Counted from the stretch's first letter, positions 32,255-42,492 are shown. The stretch: DNA of 64,000 nucleotides from Ostreiculturibacter nitratireducens (GCF_032670585.1 NZ_JAVQHL010000002.1:1178001-1242000), one strand, 5' to 3'. The notes: a model not told the origin generated them from the letters alone. Program-made: numbers and translations.

Positions 32255-33001
32255 TCACTTGCCGCCTTCGTCTTCTTCGCCCCAGACGGCCGCGCCTTCG
32301 CCGAACCACTTGACGATCATGGCGTTCAGCGTGCCGTCTTCCTTCATCGAGGCGATCGCCGCATCGAGCTTGTCGCGCAGTTCCGCGTCGCTTTCGCGAA
32401 TGCCGAGGCCGACGCCGCCGCCGAGTTGCACGTCCTCGCCGGCCCAGACGAGTTCGCCGCCCGATTCCTCGACGATCGGCACGAGGTAATCCTTGTCGGC
32501 GAAGACAGCGTCTGCCTCGCCGTTCCGAACGGCGGCGACGGTTTCGTCAGGGGTCGCGAATTCCAGAAGCGTCGCGCCGGTTTCGGCGACATAGCCCGCC
32601 TGGATCGTCGCCGCCTGCGCCGCGATCACGCCGGTCTTCACGTCGATGTCGGCCGAGGTCGCCGCATAGGCCGAAGCCGCGGGCGGGATGTAGCCTTGGG
32701 TGAAGTCGATGACCTGATCGCGCTCTTCGGTGATGCTCATGCCCGCGATGATCACGTCATAGTTGCCCGAGACGAGGTTCGGGATGATCGAATCCCACTC
32801 GTTCGTCACCCATTCGCAGGTCAATTCGGCGCGCGTGCACAGTTCGTCGCCCATCTCACGCTCGAACCCGTCGACCTCTCCCGCGTCGTTGATGAAGTTG
32901 TAGGGAGGGTAGGCGCCCTCGGTGCCCAGCCGCACGGTCTGGGCCGAGGCGATGCCGGCGGTCAGCGCCAGCGCCGCGGTTGCAAGCATCAGTCTTTTCA
33001 T
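32255..33001 (-). CDS. Periplasmic amino-acid/amine-binding protein
   Basis: Extracellular solute-binding protein family 3 of 248 residues. The signal peptide covers residues 1-20 (KRLMLATAALALTAGIASA, cleaved before Q). The mature part starts VRLGTEGAYPPYNFINDAGEVDGFE and has the Cys pair of the HisJ/LAO group (ELCTRAELTCEW), VIIAGMSITEERDQVIDFTQGY, and NGEADAVFADKDYL. It should deliver a polar amino acid or amine to the HisQM-type permeases. CAGGAGAG precedes the ATG. Confidence 0.94.
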   Translation of the reverse strand: MKRLMLATAALALTAGIASAQTVRLGTEGAYPPYNFINDAGEVDGFEREMGDELCTRAELTCEWVTNEWDSIIPNLVSGNYDVIIAGMSITEERDQVIDFTQGYIPPAASAYAATSADIDVKTGVIAAQAATIQAGYVAETGATLLEFATPDETVAAVRNGEADAVFADKDYLVPIVEESGGELVWAGEDVQLGGGVGLGIRESDAELRDKLDAAIASMKEDGTLNAMIVKWFGEGAAVWGEEDEGGK

Positions 33002-33033
33002 TTTTCTCTCCTGTTGGTTGGTCATTCTTGTTC

Positions 33034-33813
33034 TCACTCTGGGGCGGTCGCTCTCAGAAACTGCCGCAGGCGTTCGGTTTCTGGATCGCCGAAGACACGG
33101 TCCGGCGTGCCCTCTTCCTCGATTCTGCCGAGGTGGAGGAAGACGACGTGATCGGAAACATCCGCTGCGAGCCGCATGTCATGCGTGACGAGAAGCATCG
33201 TGCGCCCTTCCTCGGCAAGGGCCTTGATGACCTTCACGACCTCCTGTTCGAGCTCGGGGTCGAGCGCCGAGGTGGGTTCGTCGAAGAGGAGCGCGGTCGG
33301 TTCCATGCAGAGCGCCCGGGCGATGGCCGCGCGCTGCTGCTGACCGCCCGAAAGCTGCGCCGGCCAGGCGTCGGCCTTGTCGCCGATGCCCACCTTGTCG
33401 AGGTAGCGTCGCGCCGAGGCCTCGACCTCGTCGCGGGGGCGGCCAAGCACGGTGAGCGGCGCCTCCATGATGTTCTCGAGGATCGTCATGTGGGACCAGA
33501 GGTTGAACTGCTGGAACACCATCGACAGGTTGGTGCGGATCCGGATCACCTGCGCCTTGTCAGCCGGGTGCCGGTGCGCGCCATGACCGCGCCAGCGGAC
33601 CGCTTCGCCCTTGAACAGGATCTCGCCCTGCTGGCTGTCCTCCAGAAGGTTGCAGCAACGCAGGAGCGTGGACTTCCCCGAACCCGAGGAACCAATGAGC
33701 GATACGACCTGCCCCTTGCGGGCAGCGATCGAGACGCCCTTGAGCACTTCGAGCGGGCCATAAGCCTTGTGCAGGTCCCGGATTTCCAGAACGGGTGGTT
33801 CGGTTTCTGTCAC
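33034..33813 (-). CDS. Amino-acid/amine ABC transporter ATPase, HisP-type
   Basis: ABC ATPase of 259 residues with Walker A G-S-S-G-S-G-K-S-T, Q-loop VFQQFNLWSHMT, signature LSGGQQQR, Walker B LLFDEPTSALD and the switch His in LVTHDMR. The GHGAHRHPADKAQ insertion before the Q-loop is HisP-like. It starts at a GTG and is the first gene of the transport-catabolism operon; the 99 bases upstream should hold the promoter. Confidence 0.95.
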   Translation of the reverse strand: MTETEPPVLEIRDLHKAYGPLEVLKGVSIAARKGQVVSLIGSSGSGKSTLLRCCNLLEDSQQGEILFKGEAVRWRGHGAHRHPADKAQVIRIRTNLSMVFQQFNLWSHMTILENIMEAPLTVLGRPRDEVEASARRYLDKVGIGDKADAWPAQLSGGQQQRAAIARALCMEPTALLFDEPTSALDPELEQEVVKVIKALAEEGRTMLLVTHDMRLAADVSDHVVFLHLGRIEEEGTPDRVFGDPETERLRQFLRATAPE

Positions 33814-33912
33814 GTCTTGGTCTTCTCATTCCCCGGTGAGGGAGTAGGGCGCAAAATTCGCCGCGTTTCAACGTTCTTTCTGCTCTGGCTGACGCAATGT
33901 CATCCAGATCGC

Positions 33913-34680
33913 TCAGCCGTGTTGATCGATCTGGTCAGGCAAGGGCGGGGTTCGGACGGCAAGGTAAGCCTCGGCGGGAATCGTCTCGAAGCCCCTCAGC
34001 CCGATTCTCGCGCGATCCGCCGGGGCGAGTGCGGCGATGGCGTGTTCGACGGCGTGGGCCATCCGGGCGGCGTCATTGCCAGGCGCCGTGATCATGGGCA
34101 GGCCCGGCGTCGTCTCGGTTCGTCTGATGATCCTCAGCCGGGACGCGATCTCGGGCCGGTGCTCTTCGAGAAGCCGCCAGCTCACCCCGTCGATCGCCGC
34201 GATGTCCGCCCGACCCTCGGCCACGGCTCGCGCGCTTTCGATATGCGCGCCGGACACGAAGATGCGGGAGAAGCCGAAGCCTTCTGCCGCAGCCGTATTC
34301 TGCATGGACCCCCAGCCCGACTGGCTGTCGAACCCATTGATGGCCAGGACCTTGTCCGCGAAATCGGCGAAGTCTCCGGGTTCATCGATCCGGGTCACGA
34401 CCTGGCTGTAGTAGTAGCCACCCGGCGCGTCCGGCAGACCGAAATCTGGAGTTCCAAGAACTGCGACCTTGCCGTGCAGCCGCGTCCGGTAGGGCAGGCC
34501 GCAGGTCTGGCCGAGAAGGAGATCCGGGCTTTCCCACGCCTCCCACATTCCGACCTCCCGATCGAGCGTGTCGGGCGCGTCGATCCCTTCCTCTCGGAAC
34601 CCGTCGCGGATCAGCGCCCAGAAACGGTCCCAGACATCCTGCACCTCGGGCCAGTCATACATGGGCAACGCGGCAATCAT
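33913..34680 (-). CDS. PhnD-like substrate-binding-fold protein without signal peptide
   Basis: Protein of 255 residues with the phosphate/phosphonate-type binding fold: LIAALPMYDWPEVQD-like start, LLLGQTCGLPYRT, GYYYSQVVTR, FDSQSGWGSMQN, SGAHIESARAVAEGRADIAAIDG and LRIIRRTETTPGLPMI. These are the features of PhnD/SsuA-type periplasmic proteins. There is no signal peptide, so it is probably cytoplasmic or used as an intracellular sensor. No phosphonate permease is nearby. The ATG overlaps the terB-like stop by ATGA. Confidence 0.87.
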   Translation of the reverse strand: MIAALPMYDWPEVQDVWDRFWALIRDGFREEGIDAPDTLDREVGMWEAWESPDLLLGQTCGLPYRTRLHGKVAVLGTPDFGLPDAPGGYYYSQVVTRIDEPGDFADFADKVLAINGFDSQSGWGSMQNTAAAEGFGFSRIFVSGAHIESARAVAEGRADIAAIDGVSWRLLEEHRPEIASRLRIIRRTETTPGLPMITAPGNDAARMAHAVEHAIAALAPADRARIGLRGFETIPAEAYLAVRTPPLPDQIDQHG

Positions 34681-35117
34681 TCCTGGCTCTCCACTCTCTG
34701 GCGGGCGATGGCGCTGTCGCGGTCCGAAATCCCGAGAAGGTTCGCAACCAGCCGGATCAACGCGTCCTCCTCGGCGTCGCGCTCCCCGTCGGCGAGAGCG
34801 ACCCGCCAAAGCGCCGTCATGATTCCCATCCGCTCCTCGTGGGGCACCGCGTCCTTCAGAGCCCGCGTGAATCGCACCGTGTCGGGTGCCTCCGCCTCGA
34901 TCTCCTCGGCCTCGCGACGCACGGCCGCCGCCTCGAAAGGCGAGAGGCCATACCGGGTGGCGATGACGAGGTCGATCCGCCTGGTCTCCTCGTCGTCATA
35001 GCGGCCATCGGCACGCGCAAGCCGGACAAGGAGAGCCGCGAGCGCCAGCCGCGCTTCGGGTGCGGGCAGGGGTGCGGGAACGGGCGCGAGGAGCGAGGTG
35101 AGGAGTCTCTTGATCAT
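34677..35117 (-). CDS. TerB-like tellurite-resistance/DjlA-type helical protein
   Basis: Helical protein of 146 residues. ALAALLVRLARADGRYDDEETRRID and a second copy MTALWRVALADGERDAEEDALIRLVANLLGISD give the two EF-hand-like acidic turns of the TerB family. Members bind metal and occur in stress and phage-related complexes, and tellurite resistance itself is rarely shown for stand-alone copies. An N-terminal Pro/Ala stretch (SLLAPVPAPLPAP) is family-typical. It is coupled by ATGA to the PhnD-like gene. Confidence 0.87.
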   Translation of the reverse strand: MIKRLLTSLLAPVPAPLPAPEARLALAALLVRLARADGRYDDEETRRIDLVIATRYGLSPFEAAAVRREAEEIEAEAPDTVRFTRALKDAVPHEERMGIMTALWRVALADGERDAEEDALIRLVANLLGISDRDSAIARQRVESQE

Positions 35118-35260
35118 GGCAGGGATATAGTCCGGGTCTCGCGAAATGGGAATGCGGCGCGGAAGGGTGTCCGCTTGGGCGGCTGTCCGCTCCTTTCCCG
35201 GACTGCGGGGCCCCGGCTTTCTCCTGAAGACCTGCCAGCCCGAAGAAGGCCGGCGGAGGT

Positions 35261-35569
35261 CTATTCCACGTAGCCCTCGACGATGCAGAGATCGGCAATT
35301 GACACCGGTTCGCGGATCGCTTTCGCCGCCTCGTATTCCGGCGACGCGTAGCAGGCGCGCGCCGCTTCGAGGCTCGGGAACTCGATCACGACGGCGCGCG
35401 GCCGCATCTCACCCTCGACGACCTCCTGAGCGCCGCCCCGAACGAGGAACCGCGCGCCGTATTTCGCGAAGGCGACGGCGTTGGCTTCCCGGTATCTGGC
35501 ATAGGCTTCCGGGTTGTCCACGGTCACATGCCCGATCCAATAGCCCTTGGGCTGCGTCTTGTCGCTCAT
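35261..35569 (-). CDS. DUF1330 family protein
   Basis: Small dimeric alpha/beta-barrel protein of 102 residues. It shows the DUF1330 pattern KGYWIGHVTVDNPEAYARYREANAVAFAKYGARFLVRGG split by short loops, then RAVVIEFPSLEAARACYASPEYEAAKAIRE. The start is the ATG at 35569, preceded by GGGGAGGA; a GTG 18 bases upstream lacks a ribosome site. The enzymatic role of DUF1330 is unknown. Stands alone between terB and pyrG. Confidence 0.9.
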   Translation of the reverse strand: MSDKTQPKGYWIGHVTVDNPEAYARYREANAVAFAKYGARFLVRGGAQEVVEGEMRPRAVVIEFPSLEAARACYASPEYEAAKAIREPVSIADLCIVEGYVE

Positions 35570-35687
35570 CCTGTCCTCCCCTGACACACCGGCGCGAATT
35601 TGACCGCGCCTTTCCGGACCTGCCTAACAGGCCAGGGAAGTCATCGGAAAGATGAAGTGTCGAAAATCCGCGCGACGGTCGCGCGTT

Positions 35688-37331
35688 TCAGACCAGGCGC
35701 TCCTGCTCGACCGCCGCGCGCACGAAATCGGCGAACAGCGGGTGAGGCTGGAAGGGCTTGGACTTCAGTTCGGGGTGGAACTGCACGCCGATGAACCAAG
35801 GGTGGTCCTTCACCTCGACGATCTCGGGCAGGCGCCCGTCCGGGCTCATGCCCGAGAAGATCAGCCCGCATTTCTCGAGCTTTTCGCGATACTTGACGTC
35901 GACCTCGTAGCGGTGGCGGTGACGCTCCTCGATCGTCGTCTCGCCGTAGACCTCGGCAACCCGGGAGCCCGGTGTCAGGGCGGCCGTGTAGGCGCCAAGC
36001 CGCATCGTCCCGCCCTTGTCGTCCTCGACCTTGCGGGCAACCATGTGGTTGCCCTGAATCCATTCCTTCAGGTGGTAGACGACCGGCGTGAAACGCTTCG
36101 CGCCCGCCTCGTGGTCGAATTCCTCCGAGCCCGCGTCCTTCAGGCCGACGAGGTTCCGCGCCGACTCGATCACCGCCATCTGCATCCCGAGACAGATGCC
36201 GAGATAGGGAACCTTCCGTTCCCGAGCGAACTGGGCAGCCTTGATCTTGCCTTCCGTTCCGCGCTCGCCGAAGCCGCCCGGAACGAGGATCGCGTGGAAG
36301 CCTTCGAGGTAGGGCGCGGGGTCTTCCCGTTCGAAGATCTCGGCGTCGATCCACTCCGATTTCACCCGAACGCGGTTCGCCATTCCGCCATGCGTCAGGG
36401 CCTCGGCGATGGATTTGTAGGCATCCTCGAGCTGCGTGTATTTCCCCACGATCGCCACCCGGACCTCGCCCTCGGCGTTGTCCAGCCGGTCCATAACGTC
36501 GATCCAGCGTTCGAGGTTGGGCTTCGGCGCCGGGGATATCCCGAACGCGTCCAGCACCGCCTGGTCCAGCCCCTCGCGGTGGTAGGCGAGAGGGGCTTCG
36601 TAGATCGTCTTGAGGTCATAGGCCGGGATCACCGCCTCGGGCCGGACGTTGCAGAAGAGTGCAATCTTGGCGCGTTCCTTTTCCGGAATCGGATGTTCGG
36701 AGCGACAGACGAGCACGTCGGGCGCGAGGCCGATGGATTGAAGTTCCTTGACCGAGTGCTGGGTAGGCTTGGTCTTCAACTCGCCCGATGCCGCGAGATA
36801 GGGCAAGAGCGTCAGGTGCATAAGGATCGACTGGCCACGGGGACGTTCGTGGATGAACTGCCGGATCGCCTCGAAGAACGGCAGGCCCTCGATGTCGCCC
36901 ACCGTGCCGCCGATCTCGCACAGCATGAAATCGACTTCCGATTCGCCGATCCTCAGGAAATCCTTGATCTCGTTGGTGACGTGCGGAATGACCTGGATCG
37001 TCTTGCCGAGGTAGTCGCCCCGGCGCTCCTTCTCCAGCACGTTCGAATAGATGCGGCCCGAAGAGATCGAGTCGGTCTTGCGGGCATGGACGCCGGTGAA
37101 GCGTTCATAGTGACCAAGGTCGAGGTCGGTTTCGGCCCCGTCGTCGGTCACGAAGACCTCGCCGTGTTCGAAGGGGCTCATCGTGCCCGGATCGACGTTG
37201 AGGTAGGGGTCGAGCTTCCTCAACCGCACCGAAAAGCCGCGCGCCTGCAGGAGCGCGCCGAGCGCCGCCGATGCCAGACCCTTGCCAAGAGATGAAACGA
37301 CGCCACCGGTGATGAATACGTAACGCGCCAT
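35688..37331 (-). CDS. pyrG: CTP synthase
   Basis: Converts UTP to CTP with glutamine and ATP. The 547-residue protein has the N-terminal synthase domain (MARYVFITGGVVSSLGKGL with the P-loop, YLNVDPGTMSPFEHGEVFVTDDG), and a C-terminal class I glutaminase domain with the cysteine in LGICLGMQM and the His-Glu pair in GVQFHPEL. Complete in length and motifs. Adjacent to secG, a neighbourhood conserved in many alphaproteobacteria. Confidence 0.98.
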   Translation of the reverse strand: MARYVFITGGVVSSLGKGLASAALGALLQARGFSVRLRKLDPYLNVDPGTMSPFEHGEVFVTDDGAETDLDLGHYERFTGVHARKTDSISSGRIYSNVLEKERRGDYLGKTIQVIPHVTNEIKDFLRIGESEVDFMLCEIGGTVGDIEGLPFFEAIRQFIHERPRGQSILMHLTLLPYLAASGELKTKPTQHSVKELQSIGLAPDVLVCRSEHPIPEKERAKIALFCNVRPEAVIPAYDLKTIYEAPLAYHREGLDQAVLDAFGISPAPKPNLERWIDVMDRLDNAEGEVRVAIVGKYTQLEDAYKSIAEALTHGGMANRVRVKSEWIDAEIFEREDPAPYLEGFHAILVPGGFGERGTEGKIKAAQFARERKVPYLGICLGMQMAVIESARNLVGLKDAGSEEFDHEAGAKRFTPVVYHLKEWIQGNHMVARKVEDDKGGTMRLGAYTAALTPGSRVAEVYGETTIEERHRHRYEVDVKYREKLEKCGLIFSGMSPDGRLPEIVEVKDHPWFIGVQFHPELKSKPFQPHPLFADFVRAAVEQERLV

Positions 37332-37493
37332 GCCGGTGACCCCCGTGATTTGCCTCGGTTTATTGGAGCGCCGAAGACCGAATTAGTCTCAGCATCACGG
37401 GATTTAACGTCTAACAGATTCGCTGGCCCCCCGCAACCGGACCGCAAATTGTGGTGTGGCGCGAAAAACCAGCGCCAAGTGGTTGTGTGCTTG

Positions 37494-37847
37494 TCAGTCG
37501 GCAGCCGGAGGAGCGACAGGAGCGTCCGCGGCCGGCGGCGGCGTCAGGTCGCCTGCCGGAAGGGCAGGCGCCGGTGCCGCGTCGGTCGCCGGAGCCTCGG
37601 CGGCCGGCCGGTCGACCACGGAAGCCGAATCCGCGTCGCGCGCGGCCAGGATCGTCAGCGCGCTCGACGTCACGATGAAGGCCGCCGCGAGGATCCATGT
37701 CAGCTTGGTCAGGGCGTTCGCCGCACCCCGCGCAGAGACCGCACCGCCGCTCGACAGGAGGGCGCCGCCTTCGTTGCGCTGCAGAAGCACCACTCCGATC
37801 AGGAGCAGCGCGAGGATGAGGTGGACGGTGAGAATTACGTTTTCCAT
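37494..37847 (-). CDS. secG: Preprotein translocase subunit SecG
   Basis: Inner-membrane component of the SecYEG channel, 117 residues. Two helices, residues about 3-21 and 57-76, flank the conserved cytoplasmic loop LLQRNEGGALLSSGGAVSARGAANALTKLTW. The C-terminal 40 residues are Ala/Pro-rich, as in other alphaproteobacterial SecG. The ATG at 37847 was chosen over an upstream in-frame codon because homologues begin MENVILTVHL. A weak inverted repeat (TGGCGC/GCGCCA at 37457-37477) lies after the stop. Confidence 0.95.
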   Translation of the reverse strand: MENVILTVHLILALLLIGVVLLQRNEGGALLSSGGAVSARGAANALTKLTWILAAAFIVTSSALTILAARDADSASVVDRPAAEAPATDAAPAPALPAGDLTPPPAADAPVAPPAAD

Positions 37848-38158
37848 GGTCCCCGGGAACGCTGACGCATTGACGCGCCTATCTAGGCGCATGGGCGACT
37901 GCGCGCAAGGCGTTTTGCCCGATCCGTTTGCGGAAGATTGCCCGCCGCCGTGTTCCGGCAGGTTGGCGGCCCGCGCCGTTCGCCATGTGCAAGGTGCGCA
38001 AAGACGCCATCGCCTCTACAGGAGAGCCTGGCATCCGCAGCCGCGGGCCGATGCACCGGTTCGCCTCTTGGCATCTGCCCAGATCAGGTGGAAAACCGGT
38101 TTCGTCCGGCGCGCGGCCCCGCTATACGGTGCCGGGTTTGCTTCGAAGGAGCGTGATG
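37848..38158. other. Intergenic region between secG and purA
   Basis: The 311 bases separate divergent secG and purA and must contain both promoters. I see no tRNA, no riboswitch and no plausible small gene. A short inverted repeat (ACCGGTT near 38057 and AACCGGT near 38095) and the purA ribosome site GAAGGAG at 38144-38150 are the only recognisable elements. Confidence 0.6.
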
Positions 38159-39451
<1,293 letters not shown>

Positions 39452-39456
39452 GCCCG

Positions 39457-39717
39457 ATGGCGATGTCCTGGAAGGCCCGGCGGAGGCTCTCGCTCCTGAT
39501 CCTGCTCGTCGGGCTTCCGGCCTATATCGTCGTTGCCGTCACGCTGGTGAACTGGGCCGACCGGACCTTCGGCCGGCTGCCGATCCTCGCGGAGGTGGCG
39601 GTCTATGTCGTCCTCGGCTTCCTCTGGGCGCTGCCGTTCAAGCGCGTCTTCCGCGGCATCGGCCAGGCGGAGCCGGGCACGGAATCACGCGGACCCGAGG
39701 ACCGCGGCGGGCGCTGA
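39457..39717 (+). CDS. DUF2842 small membrane protein
   Basis: Protein of 86 residues with two hydrophobic helices (about 12-31 and 44-61), the first preceded by a basic KARRRL and the second followed by KRVF. It matches DUF2842, a family I know mainly from Rhodobacterales and related alphaproteobacteria. It is five bases after purA, so transcribed with it, and convergent with the next gene. No function is known. Confidence 0.9.
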   Translation: MAMSWKARRRLSLLILLVGLPAYIVVAVTLVNWADRTFGRLPILAEVAVYVVLGFLWALPFKRVFRGIGQAEPGTESRGPEDRGGR

Positions 39718-39723
39718 GCGCCC

Positions 39724-42492
39724 TCAACGCTTGGTGCCGCGCGCCCGCGCGAGGATCTGTGACCGCTCGCTCAGCGTGAACTTCCCGCGCAGGACAGTTC
39801 GCATCGTGCCCCGCAGCAGCAGGGCGCCCAGGGCCCGCAGCCCTTCTTCGCGCGAATAACCCGGAACGGTCGCGGCCAGTTGCAGAAGATGCGGCCGCGT
39901 CACGTGCGGACGCTGCTCCTCCGTCAGGCAGAATGCCGCCGCCGCCTCGATGACGTCGCTGACCGACCGCGCGCCAACGAGTTCGAGGAACTCCTCGAAG
40001 CGCTCGGCGGTTTCCGGGGGGAGAGGCCCGGCCTCATCGTCGTCATCAGCCTCGCCGACGTCTCCGGATTCCGAAGCGCCATCGTCCTGCGATGCGTCCT
40101 CCGCCTCGCCGGATTCACCGTCGCGCTCCTCCGTCGGCGGATCCTCGTGCTCTTCGCCGTCATCCATGTCCGCCACGTCGGCCGGGTTCGGAACCGGGCC
40201 CACGACCTTCGACAGGTCCTCGCGGTAGCGCTCCATCTCGGTCTGCTGCTCTGAGGACAGTTCCTTGGAGCTGTCCTTCAACTGGCGCTCCGCTTCGGTC
40301 GCGGCCACGGCCGCTTTCATGGCCGAGATCGCATCCAGCCGCCGCCGGCTCTCCGCGTCCTTCAGCTTCGTGTTGGCCTCCTCGATGAGCCGCGAAACGG
40401 AATTGTCGTCCTCGCGCTGGATGAGGCGCTGCCGGGCGCGCCGGCTTGGCCGCATGTCCTCGAGGTCCGGGCCGGGTTCTTCGGGCGCGAACAGGTCGTA
40501 GGAATCGCGGCGGAGCTCGGCCAGCCGTTCCAGGAGGTCGTCCTCTTCCGAGGCCCCCCCACGCTTTCCCTCGCTTTGCGCGATCTCCTCCAGAAGGGCC
40601 TTCCGGATGTCATCTCGGTTCTCGAAACTGCTGAAGTCCCTCCGGCCAGTCGTTTCGCCGGTCAGTGCAAGGATCGCCCGTATCGCGGCGTCAGTGGTGT
40701 CGGCGTCCTCGCGGCGGGGCTCCGCGGGCGGCTCTACGCCGGTTTCTTCGGCCTCCGAAGTGGCTTCCTCGGCCGAGGGCTTCTCGCCCCGGCCGGTCTC
40801 CAGCCGGGTGACTTCGGCGGCGCCGGTTTCCTCGCCGGCACGCTCCTCCGGCCCGGCCTTTTCCTCGGTCACTTCGGGTTCGACATGGAACGCGCCGGGC
40901 CCCGGGCGGCGTTTCACTCCGGCCGTGCGCGCATGGTCGGCGTCCGAGACGTCCTTCGGCGGCTCGATCGCGGCGGGTGCCTCCGGTTCGGCGGGTTGAA
41001 CTTCGGCGCGCGGCGGGCTCGGCTCCGGCCTTTTCGCCGGTTCTTCCTTTGGAACTTCTTCGGGCTTGCGTCCCTGGCCCACGATCCATCCGCCCAGGCG
41101 CTTCAGGAAGCCAGACTGTGCTTCCACCGTCCCGGCTGCCGGGCCGGAGGAGGTCGACCCTTCCTCCTCGGTCTGATCCGCATCTTCTTCGGTGTCGTTC
41201 TTGACTTCGAACCATTCCGCGCCGGTCCACCGTTTTGCGATGTCCTCTTGATCCGGAGCTTCGCCCGCCTCCTTGCCGGCCGGGATAACGGGTTGAAGAT
41301 GGCCTGCCGTCGACTCGCCGTTGCCGGAAGCTTCCGAATCCTTCGCGCCGGCACCCGCCGGTGACTCGCTGTCCTTGGGTTCGGCTGCGGGCGTGCGGCC
41401 GGTTCCCCGCTTGGCATGGAGAAGCAGGAGCGGCTTTCCGCGCCGTTCCGGCGGGACCTCCCCAAGGGTTTCCCCAGGTTCCGGGGCGGCGGGTTCTTCT
41501 GCCGCCTGCGGTGCGGGCGCTTCTTCCGCCGGGGGCTCGGCAGGTTCGGCTTCGGCGCGCTCCGCGGGCTCTTCCACTTCCGGCGCGGGTTCCTCCGCAG
41601 GCAGCGCGGCCGCTACTTCCTCGTCCTCGGCTTTCTCCGGCACCGGGGGAACGAAAGGCGCGACCTCTTCCTCGGCCGCCTTCTCCTCCTCCTCGCGCTC
41701 CTCGGCGCCGGCCTCGGGTGCCGGGCCTTGGTATCGGTAGATCCCTGCCGCAGGCTCGGCGGGCTTTGCCTTTCCTGCCGCGGCCGCCGCGCGAATGCGC
41801 AGCAGCGTTTCGGCGACGCTAGGCTGCGCGGCTTCGGCGCGAGGCCTTTCGGGCTCGGGCTCTGCTACGGGGGCTTCTTCCGGCTCTTCCTCGACCATTT
41901 CCAGGTCGGCGGACGTTTCCGCTTCGGCCGGCGGAGGAGTGACTTCCACCGGCGCGGGCTCTTCCGCCGGCGCGGGCTCTTCCGCCGCTTCGGTGACGGT
42001 CGTGCCGGCCGTTACGGGCGCCGGCGCTTCCTCCTCTTCCTCAAACTCCGTGATTTCGGCCTCCGGCATCGGCCGCGGCACCGGGGGCGCCGCCGTTTCC
42101 GCGCGCTCGCGGCGGGCAGCGAGAGCGGAGGCCAACGCGGTGATCCCGGCGCTCGGCGGCTCGGCGATGCCGACCTCCTCCTCTTCGAGGTCTTCCGGTT
42201 CCTGCACGCGAGGAGCGGGCCGCTCCGCCGGCGCCGCTGCGCTCGGCCTCAGGGTGATGCCATTCTCCCTGATCTTCGCCTCGACGCGCTGCCTGATCTC
42301 GCGTTCTGCGAGGCCGTGCAGCGTATCGGTCTCAGGGGTGGGCGGAACCGCGCCAAAGAACCGGTCTTCGGCGGCGAGGTCGCGGAAGTAGTCGGCAATG
42401 ACCTTCATGACCTGGATCGGATTGTCGAATCCCTCCAGGGTGCAATTGAACGTCCCATAGGAGACGGTTAATTTGCTGTTCCTGCCGGCCAT
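39724..42492 (-). CDS. Large acidic low-complexity protein with conserved ends
   Basis: Protein of 922 residues. Residues 1-85 are folded-looking and conserved in Rhodobacterales (LTVSYGTFNCTLEGFDNP, MKVIADYFRDLAAEDRFFG, LAEREIRQRVEAKIRENG). Residues about 90-620 are Pro/Glu/Ala-rich and disordered. Residues about 620-740 are charged helices. The last 85 (RFEEFLELVGARSVSDVIEAA to RGKFTLSERSQILARARG) are again ordered. I recall homologues being labelled chemotaxis protein CheA, but no histidine kinase or Hpt motif is visible, so that label looks wrong. No signal peptide. Codon composition agrees with a real gene. Confidence 0.85.
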   Translation of the reverse strand: MAGRNSKLTVSYGTFNCTLEGFDNPIQVMKVIADYFRDLAAEDRFFGAVPPTPETDTLHGLAEREIRQRVEAKIRENGITLRPSAAAPAERPAPRVQEPEDLEEEEVGIAEPPSAGITALASALAARRERAETAAPPVPRPMPEAEITEFEEEEEAPAPVTAGTTVTEAAEEPAPAEEPAPVEVTPPPAEAETSADLEMVEEEPEEAPVAEPEPERPRAEAAQPSVAETLLRIRAAAAAGKAKPAEPAAGIYRYQGPAPEAGAEEREEEEKAAEEEVAPFVPPVPEKAEDEEVAAALPAEEPAPEVEEPAERAEAEPAEPPAEEAPAPQAAEEPAAPEPGETLGEVPPERRGKPLLLLHAKRGTGRTPAAEPKDSESPAGAGAKDSEASGNGESTAGHLQPVIPAGKEAGEAPDQEDIAKRWTGAEWFEVKNDTEEDADQTEEEGSTSSGPAAGTVEAQSGFLKRLGGWIVGQGRKPEEVPKEEPAKRPEPSPPRAEVQPAEPEAPAAIEPPKDVSDADHARTAGVKRRPGPGAFHVEPEVTEEKAGPEERAGEETGAAEVTRLETGRGEKPSAEEATSEAEETGVEPPAEPRREDADTTDAAIRAILALTGETTGRRDFSSFENRDDIRKALLEEIAQSEGKRGGASEEDDLLERLAELRRDSYDLFAPEEPGPDLEDMRPSRRARQRLIQREDDNSVSRLIEEANTKLKDAESRRRLDAISAMKAAVAATEAERQLKDSSKELSSEQQTEMERYREDLSKVVGPVPNPADVADMDDGEEHEDPPTEERDGESGEAEDASQDDGASESGDVGEADDDDEAGPLPPETAERFEEFLELVGARSVSDVIEAAAAFCLTEEQRPHVTRPHLLQLAATVPGYSREEGLRALGALLLRGTMRTVLRGKFTLSERSQILARARGTKR

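Noticed and set aside
32980..35001. 673-codon plus-strand frame across the ABC ATPase, PhnD-like and TerB-like genes
   Set aside because: It spans three well-supported minus-strand genes and their junctions, so it is an antisense shadow.
35652..37295. 547-codon frame opposite pyrG
   Set aside because: Exact antisense of pyrG, whose motifs are complete.
38015..38100. AGGAGAG-containing stretch before purA, considered as a riboswitch
   Set aside because: Superficial likeness to a glycine aptamer only; the second conserved GCCGAAGG block and the paired stems are absent.
39724..42492. Label of CheA-type chemotaxis kinase
   Set aside because: No Hpt histidine, dimerisation, kinase N/G-box or CheW-like motif is visible in the 922 residues.
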